Position numbers and translations under genes: made by a program | The notes under the pieces: generated by a model | Databases searched by the model: none | Seen by the model: only the letters and a program-made list of their open reading frames with translations | What the model was told of the DNA's origin: nothing | Shown: positions 10,600 through 19,996 of the stretch, one piece after another | Layout: the number at the start of each line of letters is the position of its first letter | Position numbering within the stretch: the first letter of the stretch is position 1 | Origin: Devosia sp. 1566 | GTDB taxonomy: Bacteria; Pseudomonadota; Alphaproteobacteria; Rhizobiales; Devosiaceae | Assembly: GCF_004005995.1 (NCBI RefSeq) | Contig: NZ_CP034767.1 | Coordinates: 1,674,001-1,738,000, forward strand | Length of the DNA: 64,000 bases | Direction of reading: 5' to 3'

Positions 10600-12708
10600 A
10601 TGACTCAATCGAAGCTTATGCGCGGCGTGGCGCTCGCAATCCTGAGTGCTGCAGCTCCTGTTATCGGGTCTGGTGTTCCGCTTATCGGCGCAGTCGCGGC
10701 GCAGGCTCAGGAGCAACTGGTCGGCTCGGTGTTGTTCGAAGGCAATCGCCGCTTCTCGGACGCTCAGTTGCTGGCCATGGTGGATGTGTCCGCCTCCGGT
10801 GTTTTCACCCAGCAGCGTCTTGCTTCCGACATTGAAAGCATCCGTCAGGCTTATGACGCCGACGGCTTCATGTCGGTCGGTGTGACAGCGCGGACTGAAA
10901 CCATCGCTGATGGCCGGGTGCGGGTTACCTTCGTGATCAATGAAGGGGAGCGTGCTGGCATCGCCGCCATCAACTTCACTGGGAATAACGCATTCAGCAC
11001 GGGCAACCTCAAGGGCGCCATCACGACCAAGGAAACGGGCTTCCTGAGCTGGTTGCTCAAGGATGACTCCTACGATGATCGCCGGATCGCCGTCGACCGT
11101 GAGTTGATCCGCCTGTACTACGCCAATCGCGGTTATCCCGATGCGCAGGTTACCTCGGTCGGCGAGTATGATGCTGCCCGCAATGCCTACTTCATCAACT
11201 TTACCGTCAATGAAGGTCAGCGCTACGAGTTCGCCAATGTTGGCATCGAGACCAGCATCGAGGGGCTCAATACGCAGGCTTTGACCAGCACTGTGCGTAC
11301 GAACGAAGGTGGCCGCTACTCCATTACGGACCTGCAGCGCACCATCGAAGACATGGCTTATGAAGCCACGGCGCAGGGCTATTCCTTTGCTGACGTCCGC
11401 GCCCGTATGGATCGTGACGTCACCAATGGCCGGTTCAACGTTACCTACCTGGTGGATGAGGGTGCTCGCGTTTATGTCGAGCGCGTCAACATCACCGGCA
11501 ACGAGAAGACGCGTGACTTCGTGATCCGTCGTGAGTTGGAGTTCGCTGAAGGCGACCCCTTCAACCGTGCACTGCTGGTTCGTGGTCGCAAGGAAATCCA
11601 GGATCTGGGTTACTTCTCGGCTGTTGAAGTGACGACCCAGCCCGGCTCTTCCGCCGACAAGGTCATTGTCAATATCGCTGTGACCGAGAGCTCCACCGGT
11701 GAGTACGGCGCTACGGCCGGTTACTCCACCACCGAAGGTATCCTGGGCGAGGTCTCGCTGACCGAGCGTAACTTCCTTGGTCGTGGCCAGTATCTGCGTG
11801 CCGCCGTTGGTGCCTCGGAATCGGGCAAGACCTTCGACTTCTCCTTCACCGAGCCCCGTTTCATGGGTCTGCAGGTGTCGGCGGGCGTTGATGCCTATCA
11901 CCGCATCGTCGATGAAACCGATCGGAACTTCTACGGCTTTACGTCTACCGGCGGCCAGGTGCGTTTCGGCGCCCCGATCCTTGGCAACCTCTCGGGTACG
12001 GTGTTTACCGGTATCGAGCAGAAGGTCGTTGTGGACGAAGATCCCGACAACTCGGCGCTTTTCGATGATGGTGAGGAATTCTATAAGGCCTTTATCGGCT
12101 ACACCCTCACCTGGAACGGTGTTGATAGCGTCAAGAAGCCGACCGAGGGCCTTTATGCGACCTTCACCCAGCAATATATCGGCTGGGACTACAACCTGGT
12201 GAAGACCGAGGCTCGTGGGCGCTACTTCGTGCCGCTGCTCGATGACAGCGGGATCGTGGCCAGCGTCAAGGGCCAGGCGGGTATCGTCCACGCTCTGGGC
12301 GATGGCGAAGTCAGCCCGCTTGAGGCGTTCATGCCCGGTTCGCAGCTGATCCGTGGGTTCGAAGGTCGTGGCCTTGGGCCGCGCCTGGAAAGCGGCGAAT
12401 ATCTCGGTGCGACCATGTATGCTGGTCTTTCTGCCGAAGTTCAGTTCCCGATCCCGGTTCTGCCGGAGAGCTATGGTGTGAGCGGCGCCGTCTGGGCTGA
12501 CGCTGCATGGGTGGATGGTATCCCCGATGCGCAGGGCAACCCTGTGGACCCCGGCAGCGAGAACGAGCCGCTACGGACCTCTATCGGTGCGTCGCTCATC
12601 TGGGACTCGCCATTTGGTCCGCTGCGTGGCGATTTCTCCCACGTGCTCAGCAAGTCCGAGGCCGATCGCACCCAGGTGTTCCAGCTGACCCTGTCGACCT
12701 TGCTCTAG
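10600..12708 (+). CDS. bamA: Outer membrane protein assembly factor BamA
   Basis: 702 aa Omp85 protein. A signal peptide (MTQSKLMRGVALAIL, cleavage near AAQAQ) precedes about five POTRA repeats, for example VLFEGNRRFSDAQLL and VNITGNEKTRDFVIRRELEF. A C-terminal 16-strand barrel follows, with LTERNFLGRGQYLR and the loop-6 block IRGFEGRGLGPR (VRGF/Y-type). BamA inserts beta-barrel proteins into the outer membrane. I chose ATG 10600 because AGAAGG lies nine bases upstream and it gives a clean signal peptide; an earlier in-frame start at 10552 adds an unlikely charged extension. A strong hairpin terminator follows. Confidence 0.96.
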   Translation: MTQSKLMRGVALAILSAAAPVIGSGVPLIGAVAAQAQEQLVGSVLFEGNRRFSDAQLLAMVDVSASGVFTQQRLASDIESIRQAYDADGFMSVGVTARTETIADGRVRVTFVINEGERAGIAAINFTGNNAFSTGNLKGAITTKETGFLSWLLKDDSYDDRRIAVDRELIRLYYANRGYPDAQVTSVGEYDAARNAYFINFTVNEGQRYEFANVGIETSIEGLNTQALTSTVRTNEGGRYSITDLQRTIEDMAYEATAQGYSFADVRARMDRDVTNGRFNVTYLVDEGARVYVERVNITGNEKTRDFVIRRELEFAEGDPFNRALLVRGRKEIQDLGYFSAVEVTTQPGSSADKVIVNIAVTESSTGEYGATAGYSTTEGILGEVSLTERNFLGRGQYLRAAVGASESGKTFDFSFTEPRFMGLQVSAGVDAYHRIVDETDRNFYGFTSTGGQVRFGAPILGNLSGTVFTGIEQKVVVDEDPDNSALFDDGEEFYKAFIGYTLTWNGVDSVKKPTEGLYATFTQQYIGWDYNLVKTEARGRYFVPLLDDSGIVASVKGQAGIVHALGDGEVSPLEAFMPGSQLIRGFEGRGLGPRLESGEYLGATMYAGLSAEVQFPIPVLPESYGVSGAVWADAAWVDGIPDAQGNPVDPGSENEPLRTSIGASLIWDSPFGPLRGDFSHVLSKSEADRTQVFQLTLSTLL

Positions 12709-12732
12709 TCGCCCGGGCGTGAAACAGTTCTA

Positions 12733-12771
12733 AGAGCCGCGGGGCGGTAGCGCCGCGGCTCTTTGCTTTTT
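12733..12771 (+). terminator. Rho-independent terminator between bamA and lpxD
   Basis: AGAGCCGCGG (12733-12742) pairs perfectly with CCGCGGCTCT (12753-12762) around a 10-nt loop, followed by TTTGCTTTTT. It sits 24 nt after bamA and ends only 10 nt before the lpxD start codon. Confidence 0.75.
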
Positions 12772-12781
12772 AAGTGACACA

Positions 12782-13819
12782 ATGGTCGACACCCGCTTTC
12801 ACCGTTTTTCCGGTCCCGCCTCCATCGGCACCATTCTGTCCAGCCTTGGCCGGACCGACCTGCTTGCCGGTCTATCCGAAGAAGCCGCCGGTCATATCGT
12901 AACCGGTGCAAGCGAGCTGGAGCTCGCCGGCCCTGGGGATGTTGCACTGGCGGCGCACAGCTCATATTTGGAGCAGCTACGCGGCACTAGCGCCGGGGCG
13001 GTCATTGTTTCGGCCGAACTGCGCGACGCCGTACCGGAGGGCGTCATAGCGATAACGGCCCCCAAGCCGCACCATCTCTTTGCCGATTTCCTGGATTACC
13101 TCTATCCCGCAAGCACGCGGGGCGTGATGGCCGCGGAACGGGCCGATCTGGGGGCGCCGGTGTTCGAGCTCGAGGTGTCGATTGGCTCCAATGTCGTGAT
13201 CGGCTACGGGGTCGAGATAGGGCGGGGCACGACGATTGGCGCCAACACCGTAATTGGGGCCGGGGTGACGATCGGGCGCAATTGTGCCATCGCGGCCAAC
13301 TGCACTATTGATTGCGCCCATATCGGCAATGACGTGGTGCTGCATTCGGGCGTACGCATCGGCACCGAAGGTTTCGGCTGGCTTGACTTCGGCCAAACGA
13401 ACCGCAAATTGCCGCAACTCGGGCGCGTGCTGATCCAGGATCGCGTCGAGATCGGCGCCAATTCCACCGTTGATCGCGGGGCGCTTGGCGACACCTGCCT
13501 GGGCGAGGGCACCAAGATCGATAACCTCGTGCAGATCGGGCATAATTGCCGGATCGGCCGCAATTGCCTCATCGCCGCTATGTCAGGCCTGTCCGGCTCG
13601 ACCATTGTCGAGGATGGCGTGCTGATGGGGGGCGGCGTTGGCACATCAGGGCACCTGACCATCGGCACTGGATCGGTGGTTCATGGGCGCGCTGCCGTCA
13701 CCAAGACTTGGCCGGCCGGCTCAAAGCTTGCCGGGGCGCCGGCGCAGGACATTCGAGACTTTTGGCGCGAGATCGCCACCATGCGTAAATTGACCAAGGG
13801 GGACAGACGGCATGACTGA
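12782..13819 (+). CDS. lpxD: UDP-3-O-acylglucosamine N-acyltransferase
   Basis: 345 aa. LpxD adds the N-linked hydroxyacyl chain in lipid A synthesis, from acyl-ACP. An N-terminal uridine-binding domain is followed from about residue 115 by hexapeptide repeats of a left-handed beta helix (IGSNVVIGYGVEIGRG and onward). The catalytic histidine is in IGHNCRIG. RLPQLGRV and VDRGALGDT are family blocks. The ribosome site is poor (AAGTGA), and the gene begins 10 nt after a terminator T-run. It shares 8 nt with fabZ. Confidence 0.95.
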   Translation: MVDTRFHRFSGPASIGTILSSLGRTDLLAGLSEEAAGHIVTGASELELAGPGDVALAAHSSYLEQLRGTSAGAVIVSAELRDAVPEGVIAITAPKPHHLFADFLDYLYPASTRGVMAAERADLGAPVFELEVSIGSNVVIGYGVEIGRGTTIGANTVIGAGVTIGRNCAIAANCTIDCAHIGNDVVLHSGVRIGTEGFGWLDFGQTNRKLPQLGRVLIQDRVEIGANSTVDRGALGDTCLGEGTKIDNLVQIGHNCRIGRNCLIAAMSGLSGSTIVEDGVLMGGGVGTSGHLTIGTGSVVHGRAAVTKTWPAGSKLAGAPAQDIRDFWREIATMRKLTKGDRRHD

Positions 13820-14288
13820 GGACGTGACTACTGCAACCGAGCTCGGGGCCATGAGCTTGGCGGAAATCCTCAAGAGCCTGCCGCATCGCTACCCCATGCT
13901 GATGATCGACCGGATCATCGACATCGACGGCGACGAAACGGCCGTGGGCATCAAGAACGTCACTTTTAACGAGCCCATCTTCCAGGGTCATTTTCCTGAG
14001 AACCCGATTTTCCCGGGAGTGCTCATCATCGAAGGCATGGCGCAAACTGCCGGCGCCATCGTGATCAAGCATGACTCTGGCACGGGCCGGAAGAACATCG
14101 TGCTGATGCTGGGCGTGGACAAGGCCAAGTTCCGCAAACCAGCGATTCCAGGCGACAAGATCGAGTTTCACATCGCCAAGATCCAGCGCCGCCGCAATGT
14201 CGGCCGCTATGAGGCGCGAGCGATTGTCGATGGCGCGGTCATCGCCGAAGCCGAGATTACTGCCATGATTGTCGAGGCGACTTCGTGA
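13812..14288 (+). CDS. fabZ: 3-hydroxyacyl-[ACP] dehydratase
   Basis: 158 aa hot-dog enzyme of type II fatty acid synthesis, dehydrating 3-hydroxyacyl-ACP. The catalytic pair is His25 in LPHRYPMLMID and Glu74 in FPGVLIIEGMAQ, with GHFPENPIFPG between. It competes with LpxA/LpxD for hydroxyacyl-ACP, which fits its place in the lpx operon. It overlaps lpxD by 8 nt and shares a GTGA with lpxA. Confidence 0.97.
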   Translation: MTEDVTTATELGAMSLAEILKSLPHRYPMLMIDRIIDIDGDETAVGIKNVTFNEPIFQGHFPENPIFPGVLIIEGMAQTAGAIVIKHDSGTGRKNIVLMLGVDKAKFRKPAIPGDKIEFHIAKIQRRRNVGRYEARAIVDGAVIAEAEITAMIVEATS

Positions 14289-15094
14289 CCCAAGCCTTTG
14301 TGCATCCCACCGCGATCGTCGCACCCGGAGCGAAACTGGGGCAGGGGGTCAAGATTGGCCCCTACTGCATCGTGGGCGAACATGCGGTGCTGCACGACGG
14401 TGTCGAGCTGATTTCCCATGTGTCCGTAGACGGCCATACCGAGATCGGTGCGGCCACGCGCATTTTCCCCTTCGCTTCCGTGGGGCACGTGCCCCAGGAT
14501 CTGAAATATCACGGCGAGGCATCGCGCCTCGTCATCGGCGAGCGCTGCACCATCCGCGAGGCCGTGACGCTCAATCCCGGTACCGAGAATGGCGGCATGC
14601 TGACCCAGATCGGCAATGACTGCCTGATCATGGCCAATGCCCATGTCGCGCATGACTGCATCATCGGCAACAATGTCATCATGGCCAACTATGTCGGTAT
14701 CGCCGGGCACTGCCATGTCGGAGACAATGTCATCTTTGGTGGCATCTGCGTGGTGCATCAGTTCACCCGAATCGGCAACCATGCCTTTATCGGCGCCCAG
14801 TCGATGATCGATGGTGATGTGATCCCCTATGGCATGGCGGTCGGCAACCGCGCTTCGCTGGCGGGGCTCAACCTCGTGGGCCTGAAGCGCCGCAAGTTCG
14901 ATCGGGAGGCGATCCACCGCTTGCGCGCGGCTTACCGCATGATCTTTTCCAACGAGGGTACGTTGCGCGAGCGCGTCGAGGACGCCGCCGAGTTGTTCAA
15001 GGACGACAAGCTGGTGCAGGACGTCGTGACCTTTATCGGCGCAGCCTCGGATCGGCCGATCCTGATGCCGCGGAACGGCCACTCGGCCGAGTGA
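14285..15094 (+). CDS. lpxA: UDP-N-acetylglucosamine acyltransferase
   Basis: 269 aa hexapeptide-repeat enzyme catalysing the first step of lipid A synthesis. The repeats begin at VHPTAIVAPGAKLG; the catalytic histidine is in NAHVAHDCIIGNN (His120/His123 region). The C-terminal helical part has VGLKRRKFDREAIHRLRAAY. The start is GTG, inside the GTGA overlap with fabZ, so translation is coupled. Confidence 0.96.
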   Translation: MTQAFVHPTAIVAPGAKLGQGVKIGPYCIVGEHAVLHDGVELISHVSVDGHTEIGAATRIFPFASVGHVPQDLKYHGEASRLVIGERCTIREAVTLNPGTENGGMLTQIGNDCLIMANAHVAHDCIIGNNVIMANYVGIAGHCHVGDNVIFGGICVVHQFTRIGNHAFIGAQSMIDGDVIPYGMAVGNRASLAGLNLVGLKRRKFDREAIHRLRAAYRMIFSNEGTLRERVEDAAELFKDDKLVQDVVTFIGAASDRPILMPRNGHSAE

Positions 15095-15945
15095 TGTGGC
15101 GTTCGGCTCGGCGATTGTCGATCTTTGCGGGTTCCGGAGATCTGGTGCCCCATGTCGTGCAGGCCGCACTTGAAGTCGGATACAAGGTGCAGCTGCTGGC
15201 GCTGACGCCGCGGCCGTATCTGGCCAAGATCAAGATGGTCGAGGCCAAGCTCGACAATCCCCTCGGGATCATCTGGTCGCTCAAGGTATTTCGTACGACC
15301 CATATCGCCTTTGCCGGCGGGATTCACTTGCCCGACAAGGCACGGCAAGGCCTGATCCGCTTTGCCAATGGCAACGGCGCCCCCGTGGGCGCGGGCGGCA
15401 GCGGACCGGTGGGAGATGCAGAGCTTGCGGCCATCGGATCGGTGCTCAAGAAGATGACGGGTGCCGATTTGATCGGTGTGCATGAATTATCGCCCGACCT
15501 GCTGGCTGCTGAAGGCACTATCGCTGGGCCAGCTCTGGCCGACGAGGCGCTCGTCGCCGCCAGCTACACACTGAGTGTGGCGCGCGCGATTGGAGGACTC
15601 GATATCGGCCAGGCCGCAGTTGCCTCAGGTCGGCGGGTGCTGGCGGTGGAGGATATCGGCGGCACTGATGCGCTCATCGCCCGGGTTGGCGAACTGCGCC
15701 GCACTGGCTTGGCGGGTGACGGCGCCACGCCCATGGTGCTGGCCAAGGCGATGAAGCCGCAGCAGCCCGCCTTCGCCGATCTGCCGGCGATCGGGCCGGA
15801 TACGGTGACCCATTGTGCAGCGGCGGGCATCTCGGTGATTGCCGTGGAAGCGGGCCGCAGTCTTGTCCTGCAGCGGGCGGCGCTTGTCGAGGCGGCGGCG
15901 CGCCACGGGGTCAGCGTTATCGGCATCAAGCTGGCCGATGCGTAA
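15094..15945 (+). CDS. lpxI: UDP-2,3-diacylglucosamine pyrophosphatase LpxI
   Basis: 283 aa, DUF1009/LpxI family. LpxI makes lipid X by attacking the alpha phosphate of UDP-diacylglucosamine, and in Alphaproteobacteria replaces LpxH. Family marks are IFAGSGDLVPHVV, the central linker (DLIGVHELSPDLLA), and a C-terminal domain with VAVEDIGGTDALI and VIAVEAGRSLVL. ATG 15094 overlaps the lpxA stop by one base; GTG 15091 immediately before it would add one residue. It overlaps lpxB by 8 nt. Confidence 0.92.
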   Translation: MWRSARRLSIFAGSGDLVPHVVQAALEVGYKVQLLALTPRPYLAKIKMVEAKLDNPLGIIWSLKVFRTTHIAFAGGIHLPDKARQGLIRFANGNGAPVGAGGSGPVGDAELAAIGSVLKKMTGADLIGVHELSPDLLAAEGTIAGPALADEALVAASYTLSVARAIGGLDIGQAAVASGRRVLAVEDIGGTDALIARVGELRRTGLAGDGATPMVLAKAMKPQQPAFADLPAIGPDTVTHCAAAGISVIAVEAGRSLVLQRAALVEAAARHGVSVIGIKLADA

Positions 15946-17068
15946 GCCGCTCAAGCTCTTCATGCTGGCCGGCGAGCCTTCAGGAGACCGCATTGCCGCC
16001 GATCTGGTGCGGCGGCTGCAGGCTCGCGGGCCGCTCGACCTCAGTGGCGTCGGGGGCGACGAACTGACGGCGCTTGGGTTGCGCTCGCTGTTCCCGATGA
16101 GCGATCTGGCGGTGATGGGCATTACCGATGTGCTCAAGCGGCTGCCGCTGCTGCTGTGGCGGGTGGAGCAGACAGCGCGGGCCATTCGGGCTGCGGCGCC
16201 TGATGTGACTGTTCTGGTGGACGCGCAGGACTTTTCGGCTCTTGTGGCGCGGCGGCTGCGCGCAATGGGGTATGGCAAACCGCTGATCCTTTATGTTGCC
16301 CCCTCGGTCTGGGCCCGCGCGCCGCATCGCGCCGCCAAGCTCAAGCCCTTGTTCGATGAAGTGCTGGCGGTTCTGCCCTTCGAGCCCGAAGTGATGGCGC
16401 GGCTCGGTGGCCCACCTACCGCTTATGTGGGGCACCCCGCACTGGCCGAAGGTCGGCCGGTTAGCGCTCCTGCGGAGCGCGGCGAACTTATCCTGCTGCC
16501 CGGTAGCCGCGAGGGTGAACTGCGCCGGCACTTGCCCTTGTTCAAAACGGCAGTGGAGCAATTATCGCAGCATCCGGCGGTAACGGGGATAACAATTCCT
16601 ACGCTGGCTACGCTCAAGCCGCGCCTCGTTAATGAAGTCGCCGACTGGCCGGTGCCGGTAACGGTGACGAGCGACCGGGCGGAGCGGGTGGAGCTTTATG
16701 GCCGCTCGGTGCTGGCGCTGTCGGTGGCGGGTACGGCGACGCTGGAGCTGGCGCTCTCGAACGTGCCCATGGTCGTTACCTATGTGATGGACAAGCATCA
16801 GTCGCGGGTGTTCGGCAAGCTGGGCCGACCAATGATCTCGCTGCCCAATATCATCCTTGGGCGTGCGGTGCTCGACGAGCTGGTGATGACCGAACCATCA
16901 CCCCAAATGCTGGTAAATCCCGCCACAGCGCTGCTCGACAGCAAAGAAGCCCGCCAGGCCCAGCAAGTGGCTTTCGGCGAGCTTCGCAAGCTGATGACTG
17001 AGGGCGTCCCCGGCATAGCGCGCCAGGATCCAGCTGACCGGATCCTGGCTCATCTCAGCGCCGGTTAG
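15938..17068 (+). CDS. lpxB: Lipid-A-disaccharide synthase
   Basis: 376 aa GT-B glycosyltransferase that joins lipid X and UDP-diacylglucosamine. [15 protein letters not shown] at the N-terminus, the block from [14 protein letters not shown] to [26 protein letters not shown] and [12 protein letters not shown] are all LpxB signatures. The start ATG lies within the last codons of lpxI. The stop codon overlaps the stop of the convergent gltA (TTAG at 17065-17068), leaving no room for an intergenic terminator. Confidence 0.96.
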   Translation: MRKPLKLFMLAGEPSGDRIAADLVRRLQARGPLDLSGVGGDELTALGLRSLFPMSDLAVMGITDVLKRLPLLLWRVEQTARAIRAAAPDVTVLVDAQDFSALVARRLRAMGYGKPLILYVAPSVWARAPHRAAKLKPLFDEVLAVLPFEPEVMARLGGPPTAYVGHPALAEGRPVSAPAERGELILLPGSREGELRRHLPLFKTAVEQLSQHPAVTGITIPTLATLKPRLVNEVADWPVPVTVTSDRAERVELYGRSVLALSVAGTATLELALSNVPMVVTYVMDKHQSRVFGKLGRPMISLPNIILGRAVLDELVMTEPSPQMLVNPATALLDSKEARQAQQVAFGELRKLMTEGVPGIARQDPADRILAHLSAG

Positions 17069-18354
17069 CGGCCTTCGATCGAGACATAGTCCCGCATAGG
17101 GGCGCCATCATAGAGCTGGCGTGGACGGCCGATCTTTTTCTGCGGATCGCCGATCATTTCCTTCCACTGCGCAATCCAGCCGACGGTGCGAGCCACGGCA
17201 AAGAGCACGGTGAACATGGAGGTGGGGAACCCGATCGCGTCGAGGATCACGCCCGAATAGAAGTCCACATTGGGGTAGAGCTTGCGATCGACGAAATAGG
17301 GGTCCTCGAGCGCAATGCGCTCCAGCTCCTGGGCGACCTGCAGCGTTGGGTTGTTCTCGACGCCGAGAATGGCGAGCACGCGCTTGGCCGTTTCCTGCAT
17401 CACGGTCGCGCGCGGATCGAAGTTCTTGTAGACGCGATGGCCAAAGCCCATCAGGCGGAACGGATCGCTCTTGTCCTTGGCGCGCGCGATATATTCCGGA
17501 ATGCGGTCCACAGTGCCGATTTCGCGCAGCATGTTGAGCGCCGCTTCATTGGCGCCGCCGTGAGCGGGGCCCCAAAGGCAAGCAACGCCGGCAGCGATAC
17601 AGGCGAATGGATTGGCGTCGGACGAACCCGACAGGCGCACGGTCGAGGTCGAGGCGTTCTGCTCGTGGTCGGCATGGAGCGTGAAGATCAGGTCCATGGC
17701 GCGGGCGATCTCGGGATCGACCTTGTATTCCTCGGCCGGCACGGAGAAGCACATATGCAGGAAGTTGGACGCGTAATCGAGATCGTTGCGCGGATAAACG
17801 AAGGGCTGGCCGACCGAATACTTGTAGGCCATGGCCGCAATGGTCGGCATCTTGGCGATCATGCGGATCGAGGCGATCTCGCGCTGCTGCGGATCGTTGA
17901 TGTCGGTCGAGTCGTGGTAGAACGCGGCCATGGCGCCAACGACGCCGGTCATGATCGCCATCGGGTGGGCATCGCGGCGGAAGCCGCGATAGAAATAGTG
18001 CATCTGCTCATGCACCATGGTGTGGCGGGTCACCAGCGTTTCGAAGTCCTTGAGTTCGGTCTTGCTCGGCAGTTCGCCGTAGAGCAGGAGGTAGCAGACC
18101 TCGAGATAGTTGCTGCCTTCGGCAAGCTGGTCGATCGGGTAGCCGCGATAGAGCAACTGGCCCTTGTCGCCATCGATATAGGTGATGGCGCTGTCACAGG
18201 CGGCCGTGGAGGTGAAGCCGGGATCGTAGGTGAACATGCCCGTCTTGGAATACAGCGACCGGATATCGATCACATCGGGGCCGACGGTTCCTGACAGTAC
18301 CGGGAACTCGAAAGTCTGGTCCCCGATAGTGAGCTTGGCGACTGGATCGGTCAT
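17065..18354 (-). CDS. gltA: Citrate synthase (type II)
   Basis: 429 aa, the length of hexameric NADH-sensitive type II enzymes. It condenses acetyl-CoA and oxaloacetate at the entry to the TCA cycle. Catalytic His motifs are [12 protein letters not shown] and [12 protein letters not shown], and [19 protein letters not shown] is the C-terminal block. Its GAGGAG ribosome site precedes the ATG. It is convergent with the lpx operon, a conserved neighbourhood in Rhizobiales. The 144-nt gap to gltX should hold its promoter, but I cannot name boxes with confidence. Confidence 0.97.
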   Translation of the reverse strand: MTDPVAKLTIGDQTFEFPVLSGTVGPDVIDIRSLYSKTGMFTYDPGFTSTAACDSAITYIDGDKGQLLYRGYPIDQLAEGSNYLEVCYLLLYGELPSKTELKDFETLVTRHTMVHEQMHYFYRGFRRDAHPMAIMTGVVGAMAAFYHDSTDINDPQQREIASIRMIAKMPTIAAMAYKYSVGQPFVYPRNDLDYASNFLHMCFSVPAEEYKVDPEIARAMDLIFTLHADHEQNASTSTVRLSGSSDANPFACIAAGVACLWGPAHGGANEAALNMLREIGTVDRIPEYIARAKDKSDPFRLMGFGHRVYKNFDPRATVMQETAKRVLAILGVENNPTLQVAQELERIALEDPYFVDRKLYPNVDFYSGVILDAIGFPTSMFTVLFAVARTVGWIAQWKEMIGDPQKKIGRPRQLYDGAPMRDYVSIEGR

Positions 18355-18469
18355 TTAACTCTCCTCGATGGCCCGCCGCCTGGAGTGCAGAAAACACCGC
18401 AGAGGGGGCCGGCTATTGCCTGTTCAGTTGTAGTGTGGGGTAGCAGTTCGCCCCGGTCGCCGCAACTAA

Positions 18470-18488
18470 GGGTAAGCAGTACTTACCC
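18470..18488 (-). terminator. Hairpin after gltX
   Basis: GGGTAAG and CTTACCC (18470-18476 and 18482-18488) form a perfect 7-bp stem with a 5-nt loop, 10 nt past the gltX stop on the minus strand. Only a weak TTAGTT follows, so it may be a poor terminator or a 3'-end stabiliser. Confidence 0.4.
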
Positions 18489-18498
18489 GATTGGTTTG

Positions 18499-19917
18499 TT
18501 ATCTTTGAGCAGCCTGGTCGCCCAGCCGCGCCATGGTTTCTTCGCGCCCGATCAGCACCATCACCTCGAAGATTCCCGGGGAAACTGTGCGGCCGGTGAG
18601 CGCTGCGCGCAAGGGCTGCGCGAGCTTGCCGAGCTTGAGCCCCTTTGTTTCAGCCAGAGCACGCATGGCGGCGTCGATCGCGGGCACCGACCAGTCATCA
18701 AGACCTTCGAGCGTGCTTGCCATATCGGCCAGCACCGCACGTGAGTCGGGGGTCAGCAGGGCCGTGGCGGCAGCATCGATGGTGAGCGGCCGGGTGGCAT
18801 AGATGAACTGCGCCAGGTCGATCAGTTCGAGCACCGTCTTGGCGCGCGGCTGCAGTTCGGGCAGTGCGGCGAGCACCGTGTCCTTGTTAGCGGTGAGGCC
18901 CTCAAGGTCGACGGTGCGACCAACTTCCTTGGCGGTGGCGATCATGACATCATAAAGATAGTCGGGCGCGGCCTCGCGAATATAGTGGCCGTTGATGTTT
19001 TCGAGTTTGACGAAGTCAAAGCGCGCGGCGCCCTTGTTGAGCCCTTCAAGGCTGAACCACTCGATCATCTGCTCGGTCGAGAAGATCTCGTCGTCCTCAT
19101 GGCTCCAGCCGAGGCGAGCGAGATAGTTGCGCAAAGCTTCGGGTAGGTAGCCCAGCTGCCGATAGGCGTCGACGCCGAGGGCGCCATGGCGCTTGCTGAG
19201 CTTGGCCCCATCCGGGCCGTGGATCAGCGGGATGTGGGCCATCTCCGGCACGGTCCAGCCCATCGCATTGTAGATGATGATCTGGCGGGCGGCATTGGTG
19301 AGGTGATCGTCGCCACGGATGATGTGGGTGACGCCCATGTCGTGATCGTCCACCACCACGGCATGCATATAGGTCGGGGTACCATCCGAGCGCAGGATGA
19401 TGAAATCATCGAGGTTCTCGGTCTTGAACACGACCTTGCCCTGCACATGGTCATTGACCACGATGTCGCCCGAGAGCGGCGCCTTGATGCGCACCACGGG
19501 GGCAATGCCTTCAGGGGCTTCGCTCGGGTCCCGGTCGCGCCAATAGCCGTTATAGCGCGGCGGCTTGCCGGCAGCGCGGGCTTCCTCGCGCATCTGGTCA
19601 AGTTCGGCGGGGGAGCAATAGCACTTATAGGCATGACCCTTGGCGATCAGCTCATGAGCGATCTCGGCGTGGCGGCCAGCGCGCTCGAACTGGGAAATGG
19701 CTTCGCCATCCCAGTGCAGCCCAAGCCAGGACAGCCCATCCTTGATCGCCTCGACGGCGGCCTGGGTGGAGCGTTCGCGGTCGGTGTCCTCGATGCGCAG
19801 CAGCATGGTGCCGCCGTGCTTGCGGGCAAAGGCCCAGTTGAACAGCGCCGTGCGCGCACCGCCGATATGGAGGAAGCCCGTGGGGGAAGGCGCGAAGCGG
19901 GTAACGACTTTAGACAT
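18499..19917 (-). CDS. gltX: Glutamate-tRNA ligase
   Basis: 472 aa class I aminoacyl-tRNA synthetase charging tRNA-Glu, and perhaps also tRNA-Gln if the organism uses the GatCAB route. [20 protein letters not shown] carries the HIGH-type motif (His17) and [12 protein letters not shown] the KMSKS-type motif. [11 protein letters not shown] and IEDTDRERS follow in order. The ATG at 19917 is chosen because [14 protein letters not shown] is the family N-terminus; longer in-frame starts would add about 90 residues of odd composition. It is divergent from comEC. Confidence 0.95.
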   Translation of the reverse strand: MSKVVTRFAPSPTGFLHIGGARTALFNWAFARKHGGTMLLRIEDTDRERSTQAAVEAIKDGLSWLGLHWDGEAISQFERAGRHAEIAHELIAKGHAYKCYCSPAELDQMREEARAAGKPPRYNGYWRDRDPSEAPEGIAPVVRIKAPLSGDIVVNDHVQGKVVFKTENLDDFIILRSDGTPTYMHAVVVDDHDMGVTHIIRGDDHLTNAARQIIIYNAMGWTVPEMAHIPLIHGPDGAKLSKRHGALGVDAYRQLGYLPEALRNYLARLGWSHEDDEIFSTEQMIEWFSLEGLNKGAARFDFVKLENINGHYIREAAPDYLYDVMIATAKEVGRTVDLEGLTANKDTVLAALPELQPRAKTVLELIDLAQFIYATRPLTIDAAATALLTPDSRAVLADMASTLEGLDDWSVPAIDAAMRALAETKGLKLGKLAQPLRAALTGRTVSPGIFEVMVLIGREETMARLGDQAAQR

Positions 19918-19996
19918 GAATACCGGAACGGTTGGACGAGGTTTGGTAGCGTGTGTAGCATAGGGTAGCACGAGCGCAAGTAGAGGGGACGCCGCG

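Noticed and set aside
10438..12291. A 617-codon open frame on the minus strand opposite bamA
   Set aside because: Composition follows the complement of bamA codons; no recognisable domain.
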